From NCBI RefSeq assembly GCF_000230675.1, contig NZ_AGIK01000006.1, forward strand, positions 1-64,000: a DNA stretch of 64,000 nucleotides, written 5' to 3'. Source of the DNA: Synechococcus sp. WH 8016. Lineage in GTDB: Bacteria; Cyanobacteriota; Cyanobacteriia; PCC-6307; Cyanobiaceae. The position numbers were made by a program, and so were the translations under genes. Of the stretch, positions 47,653-58,447 are shown one piece after another (the first letter of the stretch is position 1; every line of letters begins with the position of its first letter). The notes beneath the pieces were generated by a model. The model was not told where the DNA came from and did no database searches. It saw nothing but the letters and a program-made list of their open reading frames with translations.

Positions 47653-47919
47653 TCAGGAGTCTTTAGAAGTCTCGTCTTTGGCGTCCTTTGTCTCGGAGGT
47701 GGTGTTGTTAACACTGCCCATGCCGTACTTGCGCATGAAGCGATCCACACGGCCTTCGGTGTCGAGAATCTTCTGCGTGCCGGTAAAGAATGGATGGTTT
47801 CCACTCCAGACATCAACATTGATTTCAGGCTGGGTGGAGCCGGTGGTCATGACAACTTCACCGTTGCAAATCACCTTTGCATCCGGATACCAGGTTGGAT
47901 GAATGTCGGGCTTAGGCAT
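47653..47919 (-). CDS. rpmE: 50S ribosomal protein L31
   Basis: An 88-residue L31 that begins MPKPDIHPTWYPDAKVICNGE and has the SGNHPFFTGTQKILDTEGRVDRF pattern (in part) that bridges the subunits. Only one cysteine is present, so it is the zinc-free type and would not serve as a zinc store. The C-terminus is a lysine- and aspartate-rich extension. 33 bp after rpsI. Confidence 0.96.
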   Translation of the reverse strand: MPKPDIHPTWYPDAKVICNGEVVMTTGSTQPEINVDVWSGNHPFFTGTQKILDTEGRVDRFMRKYGMGSVNNTTSETKDAKDETSKDS

Positions 47920-47952
47920 GGGAAAACAAAAAAATGGGTGATCTGGTGAAAA

Positions 47953-48360
47953 TCAGCGCTTGGAGAACTGAGGCGCTTTACGTGCTTTCTTCAGTCCGTA
48001 CTTGCGACGTTCCTTCGCACGAGGATCTCGGCTGAGATGTCCTTCGGTTTTCAGTGGCTTGCGGTTATCGACCGAGAGTTCGCAGAGTGCTCGTGCAGCT
48101 CCTTGCTTGATGGCATCTGCCTGACCTGTCAGGCCACCACCCCGAACGTTCACAAGAACGTCGTACTCGGTGCTGAGTCCCAGGGTCTGAAGAGGGGCTT
48201 TCACCGCAGCCAAGTAGGCGGGGTTGTAATTCAGATAGTTGTCGCCAGGGCGTCCATTAATGGTGATCGTGCCATTCCCGGGAACCAAGCGAACACGGGC
48301 GACGGAGGTCTTGCGACGACCTGTGCCCCAATAAACGACGGCGTTGTTTGAGCTACTCAT
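47953..48360 (-). CDS. rpsI: 30S ribosomal protein S9
   Basis: A 135-residue protein with [19 protein letters not shown] at the start and a [17 protein letters not shown] core. The basic C-terminus ends in KAPQFSKR, whose last residues contact P-site tRNA. Its ATG overlaps the rplM stop as ATGA, so translation of the pair is coupled. Confidence 0.97.
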   Translation of the reverse strand: MSSSNNAVVYWGTGRRKTSVARVRLVPGNGTITINGRPGDNYLNYNPAYLAAVKAPLQTLGLSTEYDVLVNVRGGGLTGQADAIKQGAARALCELSVDNRKPLKTEGHLSRDPRAKERRKYGLKKARKAPQFSKR

Positions 48361-48809
48361 TGTGCGGAAGCGGCAGGGTCGAGCTGGAGGGTCTTGGGTT
48401 GCTGGGCGGCATGGGGATGCTCGGTGCCCTTGTAAACCTTGAGTTTGCGGAACAACTGGCGGCCCAGGGCGTTGTGGGGAAGCATCCCTTTGATCGCTTT
48501 CTCAACGATGCGCTCTGGAAGACGCTCCTGGAGGTGCTCGAAGGTTTCAACCTTCATGCCACCTGGACGGCCTGAGTGACGGCGATACAGCTTCTGCTGG
48601 GGCTTCTTGCCTGAAACTCGGATCTTGTCCGCATTCACCACGATGACAAAATCGCCAGTGTCGAGGTGAGGAGTGAAGCTGGCTTTGTTTTTTCCACGCA
48701 GCACAGCAGCGACTTCAGTCGCTAGGCGACCGAGGGTTTGATTCTCTGCGTCAACCAGATACCACTGGCGGTCGATCGAATCAATGGAGGGAACTGAGGT
48801 CTTGTTCAT
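48357..48809 (-). CDS. rplM: 50S ribosomal protein L13
   Basis: A 150-residue early 50S assembly protein: [21 protein letters not shown], then [22 protein letters not shown] and [19 protein letters not shown] (each in part). Length normal. It lies 169 bp after truA; that gap holds a 24-bp palindrome. It overlaps rpsI by 4 bp. Confidence 0.97.
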   Translation of the reverse strand: MNKTSVPSIDSIDRQWYLVDAENQTLGRLATEVAAVLRGKNKASFTPHLDTGDFVIVVNADKIRVSGKKPQQKLYRRHSGRPGGMKVETFEHLQERLPERIVEKAIKGMLPHNALGRQLFRKLKVYKGTEHPHAAQQPKTLQLDPAASAQ

Positions 48810-48868
48810 CGCGCCGGCATGCCGGTTCTCGTATACCCCGTCGCAAGCGGCGGAGCTGGTCAGGGAGC

Positions 48869-48892
48869 ATCAGATCACTTGAGTGATCTGAT
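48869..48892. repeat. 24-bp palindrome between truA and rplM
   Basis: ATCAGATCACT and AGTGATCTGAT are perfect 11-bp arms around TG. No T-run follows on the minus strand, so it is not a standard terminator. A binding site for a dimeric regulator or an RNA hairpin in the truA-rplM transcript are both possible. Confidence 0.7.
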
Positions 48893-48978
48893 CAAAGCTC
48901 AAAGATCGAGTTTACCTTGTCACTGGTCTTGGTTTTTGATTCCTAGACCGGGGCAGCGGGCTTCCTCAGGCAATGGGC

Positions 48979-49878
48979 TTATTGGTTTTGCGGCCAAGGC
49001 GGAGGATCCGGAGGAGGATCGCACGTCGCCAAAGCAAACCGCGGTTGGCAATCGTACCAGCCACCTTTGCTGAATAGATCCTCCGGGTATCCAGCTCGCA
49101 GCAGGCAGAGGCCATGGGGTGGGGCGGCTTCTCGCACTTCGTCTCGACGACGTTCCCGCCAACGCTGTTCAAATCTTTGCGGGGTGAGGCGGTGTTCGCC
49201 GACGGAGATGAGTTGCCCCATCAGGAGTCGAACCATTCCATAGAGGAAGCCGCTGGCCTGAATCTCCACGCATAAGAGATCGCCGTCTCGCTCAATGTTG
49301 ACGTCTTGGATGGTTGTCCTTGAATGAGATCGGCGGCTGCCTGCGCGTTGAAAGGCCGCGAAATCATGCTCTCCTTTTAATGCAGAGAGCGCTTGCGCCA
49401 TCGCTTGCTCATCGAGTCGCCTCTGGTAGCGATGCCAACTCCAGGGAGCCAAAAATAAATTGGGCCGGCGGCCGTTATAAATCGTGTATCGGTAGCGCCG
49501 ATAGATGGCCGAATAGCAAGCATGCCAAGTCAGAGGGCGCTCGATGGCTTCGCGCACACGGATGCTCCCAGGCAGGCGCCCATTCAGTGCTGGTGCCCAG
49601 CGACTCGCTGGTATCGGCCCACTGCAGTCAAAGTGGACAACTTGGCCTGAAGCATGAACACCGGCATCGGTTCGCCCTGCGGCGATGGCCTTAACGGGTC
49701 GGTGTGGATCGAGGGCTGCAATGGCTTTTTCCAGAACGGCCTGCACGCTCTGACCCCGTCCTTGGGTCTGACGCTGCCAACCACAAAAAAAAGATCCCTC
49801 GTACTGCAAGCTGATCGCAATTCTCTGAAGAATTGGACTTTCAGCCTCAGACGAGGGATTTGGGGTCACAGGCAACAC
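48979..49878 (-). CDS. truA: tRNA pseudouridine synthase A
   Basis: A 299-residue enzyme that isomerises uridines 38-40 in the tRNA anticodon stem. The core begins [19 protein letters not shown], and the catalytic aspartate is in [31 protein letters not shown] is the other family motif. The C-terminal 20 residues are Pro-rich and not conserved. It sits between rplQ and rplM, the usual cyanobacterial arrangement. Confidence 0.96.
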   Translation of the reverse strand: MLPVTPNPSSEAESPILQRIAISLQYEGSFFCGWQRQTQGRGQSVQAVLEKAIAALDPHRPVKAIAAGRTDAGVHASGQVVHFDCSGPIPASRWAPALNGRLPGSIRVREAIERPLTWHACYSAIYRRYRYTIYNGRRPNLFLAPWSWHRYQRRLDEQAMAQALSALKGEHDFAAFQRAGSRRSHSRTTIQDVNIERDGDLLCVEIQASGFLYGMVRLLMGQLISVGEHRLTPQRFEQRWRERRRDEVREAAPPHGLCLLRAGYPEDLFSKGGWYDCQPRFALATCDPPPDPPPWPQNQ

Positions 49879-49904
49879 GGATGAAGCTGTGTTGATTGGG
49901 TGAA

Positions 49905-50255
49905 TCAGACCAGCTCAATAATGGCCATCTCAGCGTTGTCGCCACGCCGAGGCACCGTGCGGGTGATGCGGGTGTATCCGCCGTTCCGATCGCCGTAGCG
50001 CGTTGGGGCCTTGTCGAAGAGGGCGTGAACCAACTGCTTGTCGTAGACATAGCCCAGAACGCGACGCCTGGAGGCGAGGCTTCCGTTCTTGGCCAACGTG
50101 ATCATCCGTTCGGCTTCATCACGCAGAGCCTTGGCTCTCGCTTTGGTTGTCGTCACCCTGCCTTCGCGGATGAGCTGTGTTGTGAGTCCGCGAAGCAACG
50201 CCTTGCGTTGGTCAGCCGGGCGGCCCAGCAGGGGAACTCGACATTGGTGGCGCAT
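49905..50255 (-). CDS. rplQ: 50S ribosomal protein L17
   Basis: A 116-residue protein with [23 protein letters not shown] (in part) and a C-terminal [24 protein letters not shown], written here in part. L17 sits at the rim of the exit tunnel. It follows rpoA by 31 bp, the conserved end of the alpha operon. Confidence 0.97.
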   Translation of the reverse strand: MRHQCRVPLLGRPADQRKALLRGLTTQLIREGRVTTTKARAKALRDEAERMITLAKNGSLASRRRVLGYVYDKQLVHALFDKAPTRYGDRNGGYTRITRTVPRRGDNAEMAIIELV

Positions 50256-50286
50256 GGTTCTAAGAGAAAACTGAAGGAAGGAGGGG

Positions 50287-51225
50287 TCAGACGCTAGTGC
50301 GACTTTGGGGGATCGAAATGCCGATGCGCTCGAGAGCTTCGATCACTTCATCAGCTGACTTCGAGCCAAAGTTTTTGATCTCGAGAAGATCTTCGTAACT
50401 GAAACCCATCAGGTCAGAGACTGAATTCACCTGGGCGCGCTTAAGACAGTTGTAAGCCCGAACAGAAAGATTAAGCTCTTCGAGGGGGATTTGAGCTTCG
50501 GCAGAAGGCTCAGGCTCTAGCCCTGGCTCTTCCACCATGGTGACGGTGGCAAGAGGCTGGAACAGCTCAATGAGCTGATTGGCAGCCTGGGCAATCGCGT
50601 CATCCGGGGTCATCGATCCATCGGTCACGACTTCCATGCGGAGTCGTTCGCGGGCAGATCCACCCTCGGCAACAGCGGTTTCATCCGTCGTGAAATTCAC
50701 GCGGTGAACAGGCATAAACACAGCATCGATCTGAAGGAGATCAATGGCGCTCGTGTCTTCGTTATGGCGATCAACAGGGCGATAGCCGACGCCGCGCTCA
50801 ACATGAACTTCCAGTTCGAGGCTGTGCCCTTCGCTGACAGTGGCAATCGGACGCTCACCATCCACCACTTGCACTTGGGATGAGAACTGCAGGTCCTTGG
50901 CTTTTACGGTTGCAGGCCCCGAGACGATCAGACGGCCGATTTCCAGTTCGTCTGTACGGCTGTTAACCGTGAGTTGCTTGCAGTTGAGGAGAATGTCAAG
51001 CACGTCTTCGCGCACACCTGGAATGGTGGCGTACTCGTGATTAACTCCAGCAATGCGGACAGCGGTAACGGCTGTGCCCTCGAGGTTGCCCATGAGCATC
51101 CGTCGGAGGGAGTTCCCGAGAGTCGTTGCTTGACCACGCTCGAGGGGACCGATGAGAAAAACACCGGTCTGCGAGCGATCATCTGTGATCTGATGCTCGA
51201 TACGGTCGATCTGGTATTGCAACAC
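50287..51225 (-). CDS. rpoA: RNA polymerase alpha subunit
   Basis: A 312-residue subunit. The N-terminal domain ([23 protein letters not shown], in part) dimerises to start RNA polymerase assembly. The C-terminal domain ([19 protein letters not shown], then [16 protein letters not shown]) contacts UP elements and activators. The linker is acidic and Pro-rich. Both domains are intact. Between rpsK and rplQ. Confidence 0.98.
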   Translation of the reverse strand: MLQYQIDRIEHQITDDRSQTGVFLIGPLERGQATTLGNSLRRMLMGNLEGTAVTAVRIAGVNHEYATIPGVREDVLDILLNCKQLTVNSRTDELEIGRLIVSGPATVKAKDLQFSSQVQVVDGERPIATVSEGHSLELEVHVERGVGYRPVDRHNEDTSAIDLLQIDAVFMPVHRVNFTTDETAVAEGGSARERLRMEVVTDGSMTPDDAIAQAANQLIELFQPLATVTMVEEPGLEPEPSAEAQIPLEELNLSVRAYNCLKRAQVNSVSDLMGFSYEDLLEIKNFGSKSADEVIEALERIGISIPQSRTSV

Positions 51226-51275
51226 GGGCTGAAGCGGAGAGAGTGAAGTGGGCCTGGGCTAATTCGCTGAGATCT

Positions 51276-51668
51276 TCAGACACGACGCCGCTTGGAGCGG
51301 CGGCACCCGTTGTGGGGTAGGGGAGTGACATCGCGGATCAGGGTGATCTCCAAGCCAGCAACTTGAAGAGCGCGAATGGCTGTTTCCCGTCCGGAACCAG
51401 GTCCACGAACAAGGACTTCAATTTGACGCATGCCTTGCTCGAGAGCGCGGCGAGCGGCAGCTTCTGCTGCGGTCTGTGCAGCAAACGGGGTGCCCTTGCG
51501 AGCCCCTTTAAACCCACTGGCTCCAGCAGACGACCAGGAGATAACTTCTCCGGTGGTGTCTGTAATGGACACGATCGTGTTGTTGAACGTGCTTTGAATG
51601 TGGGCAACTCCGTTGGGGACGTTGCGTTTGGCCTTTTTGGGGCCTGATTTCTTTGCGGGCTTGGCCAT
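51276..51668 (-). CDS. rpsK: 30S ribosomal protein S11
   Basis: A 130-residue platform protein near the Shine-Dalgarno cleft. It has [20 protein letters not shown] and the basic end [16 protein letters not shown]. Length and sequence are normal. 66 bp after rpsM, 50 bp before rpoA. Confidence 0.98.
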
Positions 51669-51734
51669 GGGCTAGAGCCTGAGGGGGGTAGGGCTGTAAT
51701 GAATGAAGAGAGAGACCGATTGAATCGGGCAGGC

Positions 51735-52100
51735 TTATTTCTTCTTGCCGGCCACGGTCTTCCTGGCGCCACGGCGAGTGCGGGCGTTGGTGCGGGTGCG
51801 TTGACCGCGCACGGGAAGGCTCATCCGATGACGACGCCCACGCAGGCAACCAATGTCTTGCAGGCGCTTGAGGGCCATGCCCTCTTGACGCCGTAGATCT
51901 CCCTCGATTGTGAAGGACTCAGTGGCGTTGCGCAGTTTCTGCACATCGTTGTCCTCGAGATCCTTCACGCGGATGTCAGGGTTGACTCCGGCTTTGGTGA
52001 GGATGGTCTTGGCCCGAGTTGAGCCGATTCCGTAGATGTAAGTAAGTGCGACTTCGATCCGCTTGTCGCGGGGAATGTCAACACCAGCAATCCTTGCCAC
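51735..52100 (-). CDS. rpsM: 30S ribosomal protein S13
   Basis: A 121-residue head protein that contacts P-site tRNA and L5. It begins [19 protein letters not shown], has [12 protein letters not shown] and ends in the basic [21 protein letters not shown] tail (in part). 74 bp after rpmJ. Confidence 0.98.
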   Translation of the reverse strand: MARIAGVDIPRDKRIEVALTYIYGIGSTRAKTILTKAGVNPDIRVKDLEDNDVQKLRNATESFTIEGDLRRQEGMALKRLQDIGCLRGRRHRMSLPVRGQRTRTNARTRRGARKTVAGKKK

Positions 52101-52174
52101 TGAGCAAATAATCGAGGGGGGACAGTTGCCGCCTGTTGGCAGCGAATGATGCGGTCAGAGTGTGGAGCGAGGGA

Positions 52175-52288
52175 TCATCCCTGGCGCTGCTTGTGCTTAG
52201 GGTTTGGGCAGATCACCATCACCCGGCCGTGGCGACGAATCACCCGGCACTTTTCACACATTTTCTTGACCGAGGCGCGCACCTTCAT
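52175..52288 (-). CDS. rpmJ: 50S ribosomal protein L36
   Basis: Read directly from the bases: ATG 52288, TGA 52175, 37 residues. It begins [19 protein letters not shown] and ends [12 protein letters not shown]11, C14, C27 and H32/H33-region residues form the zinc ribbon, so this is the zinc-binding type. It lies between adk and rpsM, where bacteria often also carry infA; infA is absent here. Confidence 0.96.
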   Translation of the reverse strand: MKVRASVKKMCEKCRVIRRHGRVMVICPNPKHKQRQG

Positions 52289-52335
52289 GGGGTGTGGCTC
52301 TCCAAAATTCCAAACAGCGAATTTACCACAGCGAC

Positions 52336-52887
52336 CTAGGCAAGAACACCTTCGATGCGCTCAGTGATCGCTTCGATGCTGCCATGGGCTTCGACCGATT
52401 GCAGCAGACCCCGCTGTCGGTAATGCTCAATCAGGGGCTCGGTTTTGTCTGCATAAACTACGAGTCGATTGCGGATCACGGCTTCGTTGTCGTCGTCTCG
52501 CCCCCTGGATAACAAGCGTTCGATCAGGACGGCGTCATCGAGCTCAAGAAGCACGACGGCTTCGATGGGTTGGTTGAGCTCCTTGAGGAGCGGATCGAGC
52601 GCTTCAGCCTGGGCAACATTGCGTGGGAATCCATCCAACAACCATCCCTGACCATTCAGGGCTCCAAGCTGGGCTTTCACGATGGCTAGCACGAGCGCGT
52701 CGCTCACCAGCTCTCCACGATTCATCACGCTCTCGGCTTCTTTGCCCAGTTCGGTTCCTGCCGACACTTCCGCGCGAAGAAGATCGCCAGTGGAGAGGTG
52801 ACGTAAGCCATGACGATCACATAACAGTGCCGCTTGGGTTCCTTTTCCAGCGCCGGGAGGGCCTAAGAAAAGCAGTCGTTGTTTCAT
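52336..52887 (-). CDS. adk: Adenylate kinase
   Basis: A 183-residue enzyme that interconverts ATP + AMP and 2 ADP. The P-loop is [15 protein letters not shown], followed by [12 protein letters not shown] and [15 protein letters not shown]. The LID is of the short type ([19 protein letters not shown], in part), without zinc cysteines. It lies in the usual secY-adk position, 30 bp after secY. Confidence 0.97.
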   Translation of the reverse strand: MKQRLLFLGPPGAGKGTQAALLCDRHGLRHLSTGDLLRAEVSAGTELGKEAESVMNRGELVSDALVLAIVKAQLGALNGQGWLLDGFPRNVAQAEALDPLLKELNQPIEAVVLLELDDAVLIERLLSRGRDDDNEAVIRNRLVVYADKTEPLIEHYRQRGLLQSVEAHGSIEAITERIEGVLA

Positions 52888-52917
52888 GGAAATTGGATTG
52901 ACTGGATTGTGAATGCC

Positions 52918-54237
52918 TTATTGGCGAACAAGTCCTTCGTAGCGCTGGGAGATCACGTAGGTCTGAACTTGCTTGGCGGTGTCGATCGCGACACCAACGA
53001 GGATCAGAAGTGAGGTGGCACCAAGTCCTTGGAAGGTTGTGACTCCCGTGGCCCTCTCAACGGCTGAGGGAATAATGGCCACAGCGCCAAGGAAAAGTCC
53101 GCCAAGAAGGGTCAATCTATTTTTAACCCCCTCCAGATAGGCAGCTGTTGCACTACCGGGCCTCACTCCTGGGATGGCAACTCCGCCTCGTTTGAGGTTG
53201 GTGGCAATGTCACTCGGATTGAGAGAGAGCGATGAATAGAAATAGGCGAATCCCAAAATCAGGGAGAAGAACACGATCGCGTAAGGCCATGGATTGGCTG
53301 CGCCAGGATTTAAGGCGCTCGCCGCTCGAATCAGGATTGGATTATTGGTGACGTTCGCGATCGTGATCGGCAAAAAGATCAGCGCTGACGCGAAAATAAT
53401 CGGCATCACGCCACCGGCATTGAGCTTGAGGGGGAGATAGCTCTGACGACTTGGGAGGAGCGCTGTCCCCCCTACCTGGCGCTTGGCACTGACGATGGGT
53501 AAGCGTCTAGCGCCTTCCTGAACAAAGATGATTCCAACAATGGTGATCAGGAAAACCAAGACGAGCACAATGATCCCGACAACATCTCCTCGGTCTCCTG
53601 TCTGAGCCTTCTCAATCGTTGACCCCAAGGCCTTCGGGAGGGTGGCGACGATATTCAAAAAGATCACAAGGGAGGCCCCTTGTCCGATGCCTCGTTCCGT
53701 GATCACTTCACTGAGCCACATCACGATCATCGAGCCTGTCACCAAGGCCAGTGCTGTTTGGACGACAAAGACGACGTCGCTTAATCCTTCAACGGCGTAT
53801 TGGCGAAGGATCATCGCAAAAATGACGCTTTGCACCGTTCCCCAGCCCAGCGCCACGTAGCGGGTGATTTGGGCGATTTTTCGCCGACCAGCCTCGCCTT
53901 CGTTTTTCTGTAGGTCCTCGAGTTGGGGGAGCGACGCTGTGAGCAGTTGGATGATGATCGAGGCGTTAATGAAAGGCAGGATGCCTAGGGCAAACACGCC
54001 AAGGGTGGAGATTCCTCCTCCAGTGAAAATGTCAAGGAAGCCAATGAGTGTTCCTCCCTGCTCAATAAATTGCTCAAAGGCAACGCGATCGATCCCAGGC
54101 ATGGGGATGTAGATCCCCAGCCTGACAAGCATGAGCAACCCCAAGGTTGTGAGAACCCGGCCGCGCAGCTCAGGGTTCTGCACCAACTGGGTAATCACTT
54201 CAGTGGCGCTGGGGTTGCGTCCCCGACTGACAAGCAT
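52918..54237 (-). CDS. secY: Preprotein translocase subunit SecY
   Basis: A 439-residue channel protein with ten predicted helices, serving plasma and thylakoid membranes in cyanobacteria. The N-terminal LVRLGIYIPMPGIDR and FLDIFTGGGISTLGVFALGILPFINASIIIQLL (in part) are family signatures, as is NPSDIATNLKRGGVAIPGVRPG near the cytosolic loop that docks the ribosome or SecA. 109 bp after rplO. Confidence 0.97.
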   Translation of the reverse strand: MLVSRGRNPSATEVITQLVQNPELRGRVLTTLGLLMLVRLGIYIPMPGIDRVAFEQFIEQGGTLIGFLDIFTGGGISTLGVFALGILPFINASIIIQLLTASLPQLEDLQKNEGEAGRRKIAQITRYVALGWGTVQSVIFAMILRQYAVEGLSDVVFVVQTALALVTGSMIVMWLSEVITERGIGQGASLVIFLNIVATLPKALGSTIEKAQTGDRGDVVGIIVLVLVFLITIVGIIFVQEGARRLPIVSAKRQVGGTALLPSRQSYLPLKLNAGGVMPIIFASALIFLPITIANVTNNPILIRAASALNPGAANPWPYAIVFFSLILGFAYFYSSLSLNPSDIATNLKRGGVAIPGVRPGSATAAYLEGVKNRLTLLGGLFLGAVAIIPSAVERATGVTTFQGLGATSLLILVGVAIDTAKQVQTYVISQRYEGLVRQ

Positions 54238-54346
54238 GGAGAAGGAAGAAAAGAATGGGGCTGATGCAGCAAAGCCGTCCCAGGACCGGAATCCAGTGGG
54301 ACGGCTCAGACCTTAGATCTGCGCGGAGCAGATCGTATTGGCGAGA

Positions 54347-54799
54347 TCAGTCGAGAACCTCGCAGGTCCCACCGGCGGCTTCGATTTTGGCGCGAGCAGA
54401 GGCCGTAAAGGCCGCTGCCTGAACGGTGAGCTTGGCTTTCAATTCACCGTTGCCAAGAATCTTGAGGGGACTCTTAGGGCTGGTGACAATGCCATCTTTG
54501 ACGAGCGAGTCGAGATTGACGGTGCTGCCAGCCTTGATGTCGTTCAGTGCACTCACGTTCAGAACGGTGAATGACTTCGGATTGATCAGGGTGAAATGCT
54601 TGAGCTTCGGCACCCGGCGATAAAGCGGCATCTGGCCGCCTTCAAATCCAGGACGGGTGGGACGGCCTGAGCGGGACTTTTGTCCGCGCATACCGAAACC
54701 GCAACTAGCACCCTGACCGGCTGCAATACCACGGCCCTTACGCAATTTGCGCCGACGAGCACCTTTGTTGGGTTTGAGAGAGTCGAGTCTGAGAGTCAT
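54347..54799 (-). CDS. rplO: 50S ribosomal protein L15
   Basis: A 150-residue protein: [20 protein letters not shown], then [27 protein letters not shown] (in part). It is a late 50S assembly protein. It follows rpsE directly (8-bp gap) with no rpmD (L30) between them, as is usual in cyanobacteria. Confidence 0.97.
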   Translation of the reverse strand: MTLRLDSLKPNKGARRRKLRKGRGIAAGQGASCGFGMRGQKSRSGRPTRPGFEGGQMPLYRRVPKLKHFTLINPKSFTVLNVSALNDIKAGSTVNLDSLVKDGIVTSPKSPLKILGNGELKAKLTVQAAAFTASARAKIEAAGGTCEVLD

Positions 54800-54807
54800 G
54801 GGGGAAA

Positions 54808-55461
54808 TCAGGAGTAGATCTGCTCGAGGGAGATCCCCCGTTCCTTGGCTGTCTCCTTGTGGGTGCGGAGAAGTTGCAGGGCCACCATGGCAGCCCGAGC
54901 GTTATTGAGAGGGGTTTTGCTTCCTAGGCGTTTCGCCAAGACATTTTTAATGCCTGCGAGTTCGAGCACCGTGCGGATGGATCCACCGGCAATTACACCG
55001 GTACCAGGTGCGGCGGGACGAATGAGAACACTCGCTGCACCGTCACGACCATTCGACAGGGTCGGGATCGAGTTGTGGCGGGTCAGAGGCACTTTCACTA
55101 GGTGCTTTTTGCCATCAGCAACTCCCTTGCGTACCGCACCGATGACATCGCCGGCCTTGCCGACACCAACGCCGACCTGACCGCGTTCGTTGCCGACAAC
55201 AACGATGGCGCGAAAGCTCATCTTTTTGCCGCCCTTCACGGTTTTGGAGACCCTGCGGATCTGCACAACGCGCTCTTGCCATTCGGAATCACGTTCTTGG
55301 CCACGGCGACGGTCGCCGCGACCGCCGCGACGGTCACCGCGGCCGCCTCCGCCTCCGCGGCGCTGCTCCTGTTGTTGGCCTTGACCTTCAGCTGCTGCCG
55401 GAACGTCAGAAGCCGATGGCACGTCGTTGGAGGTGGTCTGGTTGTTGGGTTCGGTCGTCAT
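54808..55461 (-). CDS. rpsE: 30S ribosomal protein S5
   Basis: A 217-residue S5, longer than the roughly 165 residues of Escherichia coli. From ATG 55461 the first 55 residues form a disordered extension, [19 protein letters not shown] and then a Gly/Arg block ([19 protein letters not shown]). The normal double-stranded RNA-binding domain then begins at about [20 protein letters not shown], followed by the S5 C-terminal domain. It acts in decoding fidelity near the mRNA entry site. 13 bp after rplR. Confidence 0.96.
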   Translation of the reverse strand: MTTEPNNQTTSNDVPSASDVPAAAEGQGQQQEQRRGGGGGRGDRRGGRGDRRRGQERDSEWQERVVQIRRVSKTVKGGKKMSFRAIVVVGNERGQVGVGVGKAGDVIGAVRKGVADGKKHLVKVPLTRHNSIPTLSNGRDGAASVLIRPAAPGTGVIAGGSIRTVLELAGIKNVLAKRLGSKTPLNNARAAMVALQLLRTHKETAKERGISLEQIYS

Positions 55462-55474
55462 AGTGAGAGCAGGA

Positions 55475-55843
55475 TCAGAACTGAAGGCCCGCTTCCCGGG
55501 CGGCATCGGCAAGAGCTTTCACTCGGCCGTGGTACAGGTTGCCGCCTCGATCGAAGACAACTTGTTGGATGCCTTTGGCGATGGCACGTTTGGCCACTAA
55601 GTCGCCAACGGCACCGGAGGCATCACAGCTGCTGCCATCAGCTTTGAGGCTGGATCGCAGATCTTTGTCGAGCGTTGACGCAGAACACAGGGTGCTCTGC
55701 GCATCGTCGTCGATCAACTGAGCGTAGATGTGACTGTTGGAGCGAAACACGGCCAGTCTGGGACGATCGGCAGTGCCACTGAGATGGCGACGCAGACGCC
55801 TGTGGCGTTTCTGGGTCTGCTGTTTGCGGGAGAGGGTCGACAT
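55475..55843 (-). CDS. rplR: 50S ribosomal protein L18
   Basis: A 122-residue 5S rRNA-binding protein with [34 protein letters not shown] and [25 protein letters not shown]. Normal length. 33 bp after rplF. Confidence 0.97.
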   Translation of the reverse strand: MSTLSRKQQTQKRHRRLRRHLSGTADRPRLAVFRSNSHIYAQLIDDDAQSTLCSASTLDKDLRSSLKADGSSCDASGAVGDLVAKRAIAKGIQQVVFDRGGNLYHGRVKALADAAREAGLQF

Positions 55844-55876
55844 GGTGGGTAAAGCTGAAGGGTGTCTGGCAGGGAA

Positions 55877-56416
55877 TTACTTCTTGCCCGACTTGCCTGC
55901 CTTACGCAGGATGCGCTCGCCCGCATATTTAATTCCTTTGCCTTTGTAAGGCTCGGGAGGACGGATGGCGCGGATCTTGGCGGCTTCATTGCCAACCAAT
56001 TCCTTGTCGGTGCCTGAAACGGTGACGTTGGTGTTGCCTTCCACCGCGAAGGTGATGCCTTCAGGGGGCACCATTTCAACGGGGTGGCTGTAGCCAGCGC
56101 TCACCACAAGGGTTTTGCCTTTGACCTGGGCTCGGGAGCCCACGCCAACGATCTCCAGCTTTTTGGAGTAGCCCTGACTCACTCCGATCACCATGTTGGC
56201 GACGAGAGTTCTACACAGACCGTGGCGTTCACGGGAACTGCGTTTTGTGCTGGTGGGTGCCACCACGATGGAGTTATCCACCTGGTTAACGCTCACACCA
56301 ACAGGAAGGGTGCGTTTGAGCTCACCCTTGGGCCCCTTCACAGTGACGGCGAGGCCGTCGAGTGTGACATTCACCTTGTCGGGAATGGGGATTGGATTTT
56401 TACCAATACGTGACAT
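55877..56416 (-). CDS. rplF: 50S ribosomal protein L6
   Basis: A 179-residue protein near the factor-binding site. It begins [17 protein letters not shown] and has the repeated-domain signatures [12 protein letters not shown] and [19 protein letters not shown]. 15 bp after rpsH. Confidence 0.97.
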   Translation of the reverse strand: MSRIGKNPIPIPDKVNVTLDGLAVTVKGPKGELKRTLPVGVSVNQVDNSIVVAPTSTKRSSRERHGLCRTLVANMVIGVSQGYSKKLEIVGVGSRAQVKGKTLVVSAGYSHPVEMVPPEGITFAVEGNTNVTVSGTDKELVGNEAAKIRAIRPPEPYKGKGIKYAGERILRKAGKSGKK

Positions 56417-56431
56417 GGTTCAGGTTCCGGG

Positions 56432-56833
56432 TCAATAGACGTAGCAGAGCACTTCGCCGCCCACGCCTTGCTTGCGGGCGTCGCGGTCGCTCATCACACC
56501 CTTGGAGGTGGAGATGATGGCTACCCCTAGTCCTCCGAGGACCTTGGGCAGGCCGCGCGTGTTTTTGTAAATGCGAAGGCCAGGCTTGCTGACCCGTTGC
56601 ATGGAGCGAATGGTGGGTTGGCGGTGTTTGCCGCTGTACTTGAGCTCCAGCACCAATTCGGTGCGAACACCCTCGCCTTGCTCGCTGATTTCAGCGATAA
56701 ATCCCTCTTGTTGCAGCACTTTGGCAATGCTGCGGGACATGCGAGAAGCTGGAACTTTTGTGGACTCGTGACGTTTTTCACTCGCATTGCGGATGCGAGT
56801 GAGCATGTCGGAAATTGGGTCGTGATTAGCCAT
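56432..56833 (-). CDS. rpsH: 30S ribosomal protein S8
   Basis: A 133-residue protein that binds the central domain of 16S rRNA. The start [18 protein letters not shown] (ATG 56833) is the family start; the frame is open further upstream but overlaps rplE. The C-terminal [22 protein letters not shown] (in part) is conserved. Confidence 0.97.
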   Translation of the reverse strand: MANHDPISDMLTRIRNASEKRHESTKVPASRMSRSIAKVLQQEGFIAEISEQGEGVRTELVLELKYSGKHRQPTIRSMQRVSKPGLRIYKNTRGLPKVLGGLGVAIISTSKGVMSDRDARKQGVGGEVLCYVY

Positions 56834-56852
56834 AGTGGTTTCCGAGGGGGGC

Positions 56853-57392
56853 TCAGTTGCTGCGGAATGGCATTCCCATCTCGCGGAGGAGGGCCCGGCC
56901 CTCTTCATCCGTGCGGGCAGACGTCACGATTGTGATGTCCATGCCTCTGATGGCGTCGATCTTGTCGAAAGAGATCTCAGGGAAAATGATTTGCTCTCTA
57001 ACTCCCACGGTGTAATTCCCACGGCCATCGAAGCTTTTCGGGCTAACGCCTCGAAAATCCCGAATGCGGGGCAGCGCCAAGTTGATGAAGCGTTCTAGAA
57101 ACGCATACATGCGATCACCCCGGAGGGTGACAGCACATCCAATCGGCATTCCCTGGCGGATTTTGAAAGCTGCAATGGCTTTCTTGGCTCTGGTGATGAC
57201 AACTTTTTGGCCTGTGATTTGGGCCAATTCGTTCACCGAAGCCTCGAGAGACTTTGCATTGGTGGCTGCTTCGCCGAGTCCGCGGTTAACGGTGACTTTC
57301 AGCACCTTGGGAACTTCATGAATGTTGGAGAGACTCAAATCTTTCAGCAATTTTGGCTGAATGGTCTCCCGATAGCGCTGTTTTAGTGACAT
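56853..57392 (-). CDS. rplE: 50S ribosomal protein L5
   Basis: A 179-residue protein that binds 5S rRNA and contacts S13 and P-site t[42 protein letters not shown] and the end [18 protein letters not shown] are typical. 49 bp after rplX. Confidence 0.97.
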   Translation of the reverse strand: MSLKQRYRETIQPKLLKDLSLSNIHEVPKVLKVTVNRGLGEAATNAKSLEASVNELAQITGQKVVITRAKKAIAAFKIRQGMPIGCAVTLRGDRMYAFLERFINLALPRIRDFRGVSPKSFDGRGNYTVGVREQIIFPEISFDKIDAIRGMDITIVTSARTDEEGRALLREMGMPFRSN

Positions 57393-57441
57393 GGCTGGGG
57401 GAAAGGACTTCTGGGCTTGGTCAGAAGAGCGATTGAGGTGA

Positions 57442-57798
57442 TCAGTCGATCACTTCGCCTGTTTTCTTAAGGCGGCGCTTTTTGCTGCCGTCTTTTTCGG
57501 TAATCAGTTCAATGCGACTGGCAACCTTTTTGGTTGTGGAATAAAACATCACGTTGGAAGCATGCAGGGATGCTTCTTCAGTGACAATTCGTCCAGTTTC
57601 ACCTTCCTGGGTGGGCTTGACGTGACGGGTTCTCATATTGAGCCCCTCCACGATCACCCGGTTTTCGTTTGGCAAAGTGCGCAGGACTTCTCCTGTTTTG
57701 CCTTTGTCTTTGCCGGCAATCACCTGAACGGTGTCACCTTTGCGAAGGCGCATCTTGATGCGCTCAGCTGGGGCTGATTTGGATGTTGCGGTAGCCAT
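57442..57798 (-). CDS. rplX: 50S ribosomal protein L24
   Basis: A 118-residue initiator of 50S assembly. The KOW motif is [20 protein letters not shown], followed by [20 protein letters not shown] short N-terminal extension ([12 protein letters not shown]) precedes it. One base after rplN. Confidence 0.97.
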   Translation of the reverse strand: MATATSKSAPAERIKMRLRKGDTVQVIAGKDKGKTGEVLRTLPNENRVIVEGLNMRTRHVKPTQEGETGRIVTEEASLHASNVMFYSTTKKVASRIELITEKDGSKKRRLKKTGEVID

Positions 57799-57799
57799 T

Positions 57800-58165
57800 T
57801 CAGATCACCTCCGGAGCGAGGGACACGATTTTGGTGAAACTGCGTTCACGCAATTCACGGGCGACAGGTCCAAAGACACGAGTGCCTTTGGGATTTTTGT
57901 CGTCGTTGATGATCACGGCTGCGTTGTCATCAAAACGAATGGAATTACCCGTATCGCGACGCATGGTGGCTTTGGTCCGAACCACAACGGCTTTGACGAT
58001 GTCGGACTTTTTGACACCCATGTTGGGCATCGCATCCTTCACCGTGGCCACGATCACATCACCAACGTGTGCGTAGCGGCGATTGGTGCCGAGAACGCGA
58101 ATGCATTGGATCCGTTTGGCGCCACTGTTATCAGCAACCGTGAGGAATGTTTCCTGCTGAATCAT
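57800..58165 (-). CDS. rplN: 50S ribosomal protein L14
   Basis: A 121-residue protein at the subunit interface: [39 protein letters not shown] and [23 protein letters not shown] (in part). Its start overlaps the rpsQ stop as ATGA. Confidence 0.98.
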   Translation of the reverse strand: MIQQETFLTVADNSGAKRIQCIRVLGTNRRYAHVGDVIVATVKDAMPNMGVKKSDIVKAVVVRTKATMRRDTGNSIRFDDNAAVIINDDKNPKGTRVFGPVARELRERSFTKIVSLAPEVI

Positions 58166-58428
58166 TTGGACACCTCCTCAGCTTTAGGGCTTTGACTGAG
58201 GACTTCAGCAATGGCCCAGCGCTTGTGGCGGCTGAGTGGACGTGTCTCGGTAATTCGGACACGGTCACCGACGCGACAGGCGTTGTCTTCATCGTGGGCT
58301 TTGTAGCGGGTGGTGCGGCTGACCGTCTTTTGATAGATGGGGTGGGGGAAGCGGTTCTCCACCGCCACAACCACCGTTTTGTCCATCTTGTCGCTGACGA
58401 CGGTGCCGACCCTTTCTTTGAGTGCCAT
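58162..58428 (-). CDS. rpsQ: 30S ribosomal protein S17
   Basis: An 88-residue OB-fold protein with [20 protein letters not shown] and [23 protein letters not shown] (in part). It binds helix 11 of 16S rRNA. It overlaps rplN by 4 bp and follows rpmC by 19 bp. Confidence 0.97.
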   Translation of the reverse strand: MALKERVGTVVSDKMDKTVVVAVENRFPHPIYQKTVSRTTRYKAHDEDNACRVGDRVRITETRPLSRHKRWAIAEVLSQSPKAEEVSK

Positions 58429-58447
58429 GGAAGGTTCTCCTTAAGGA

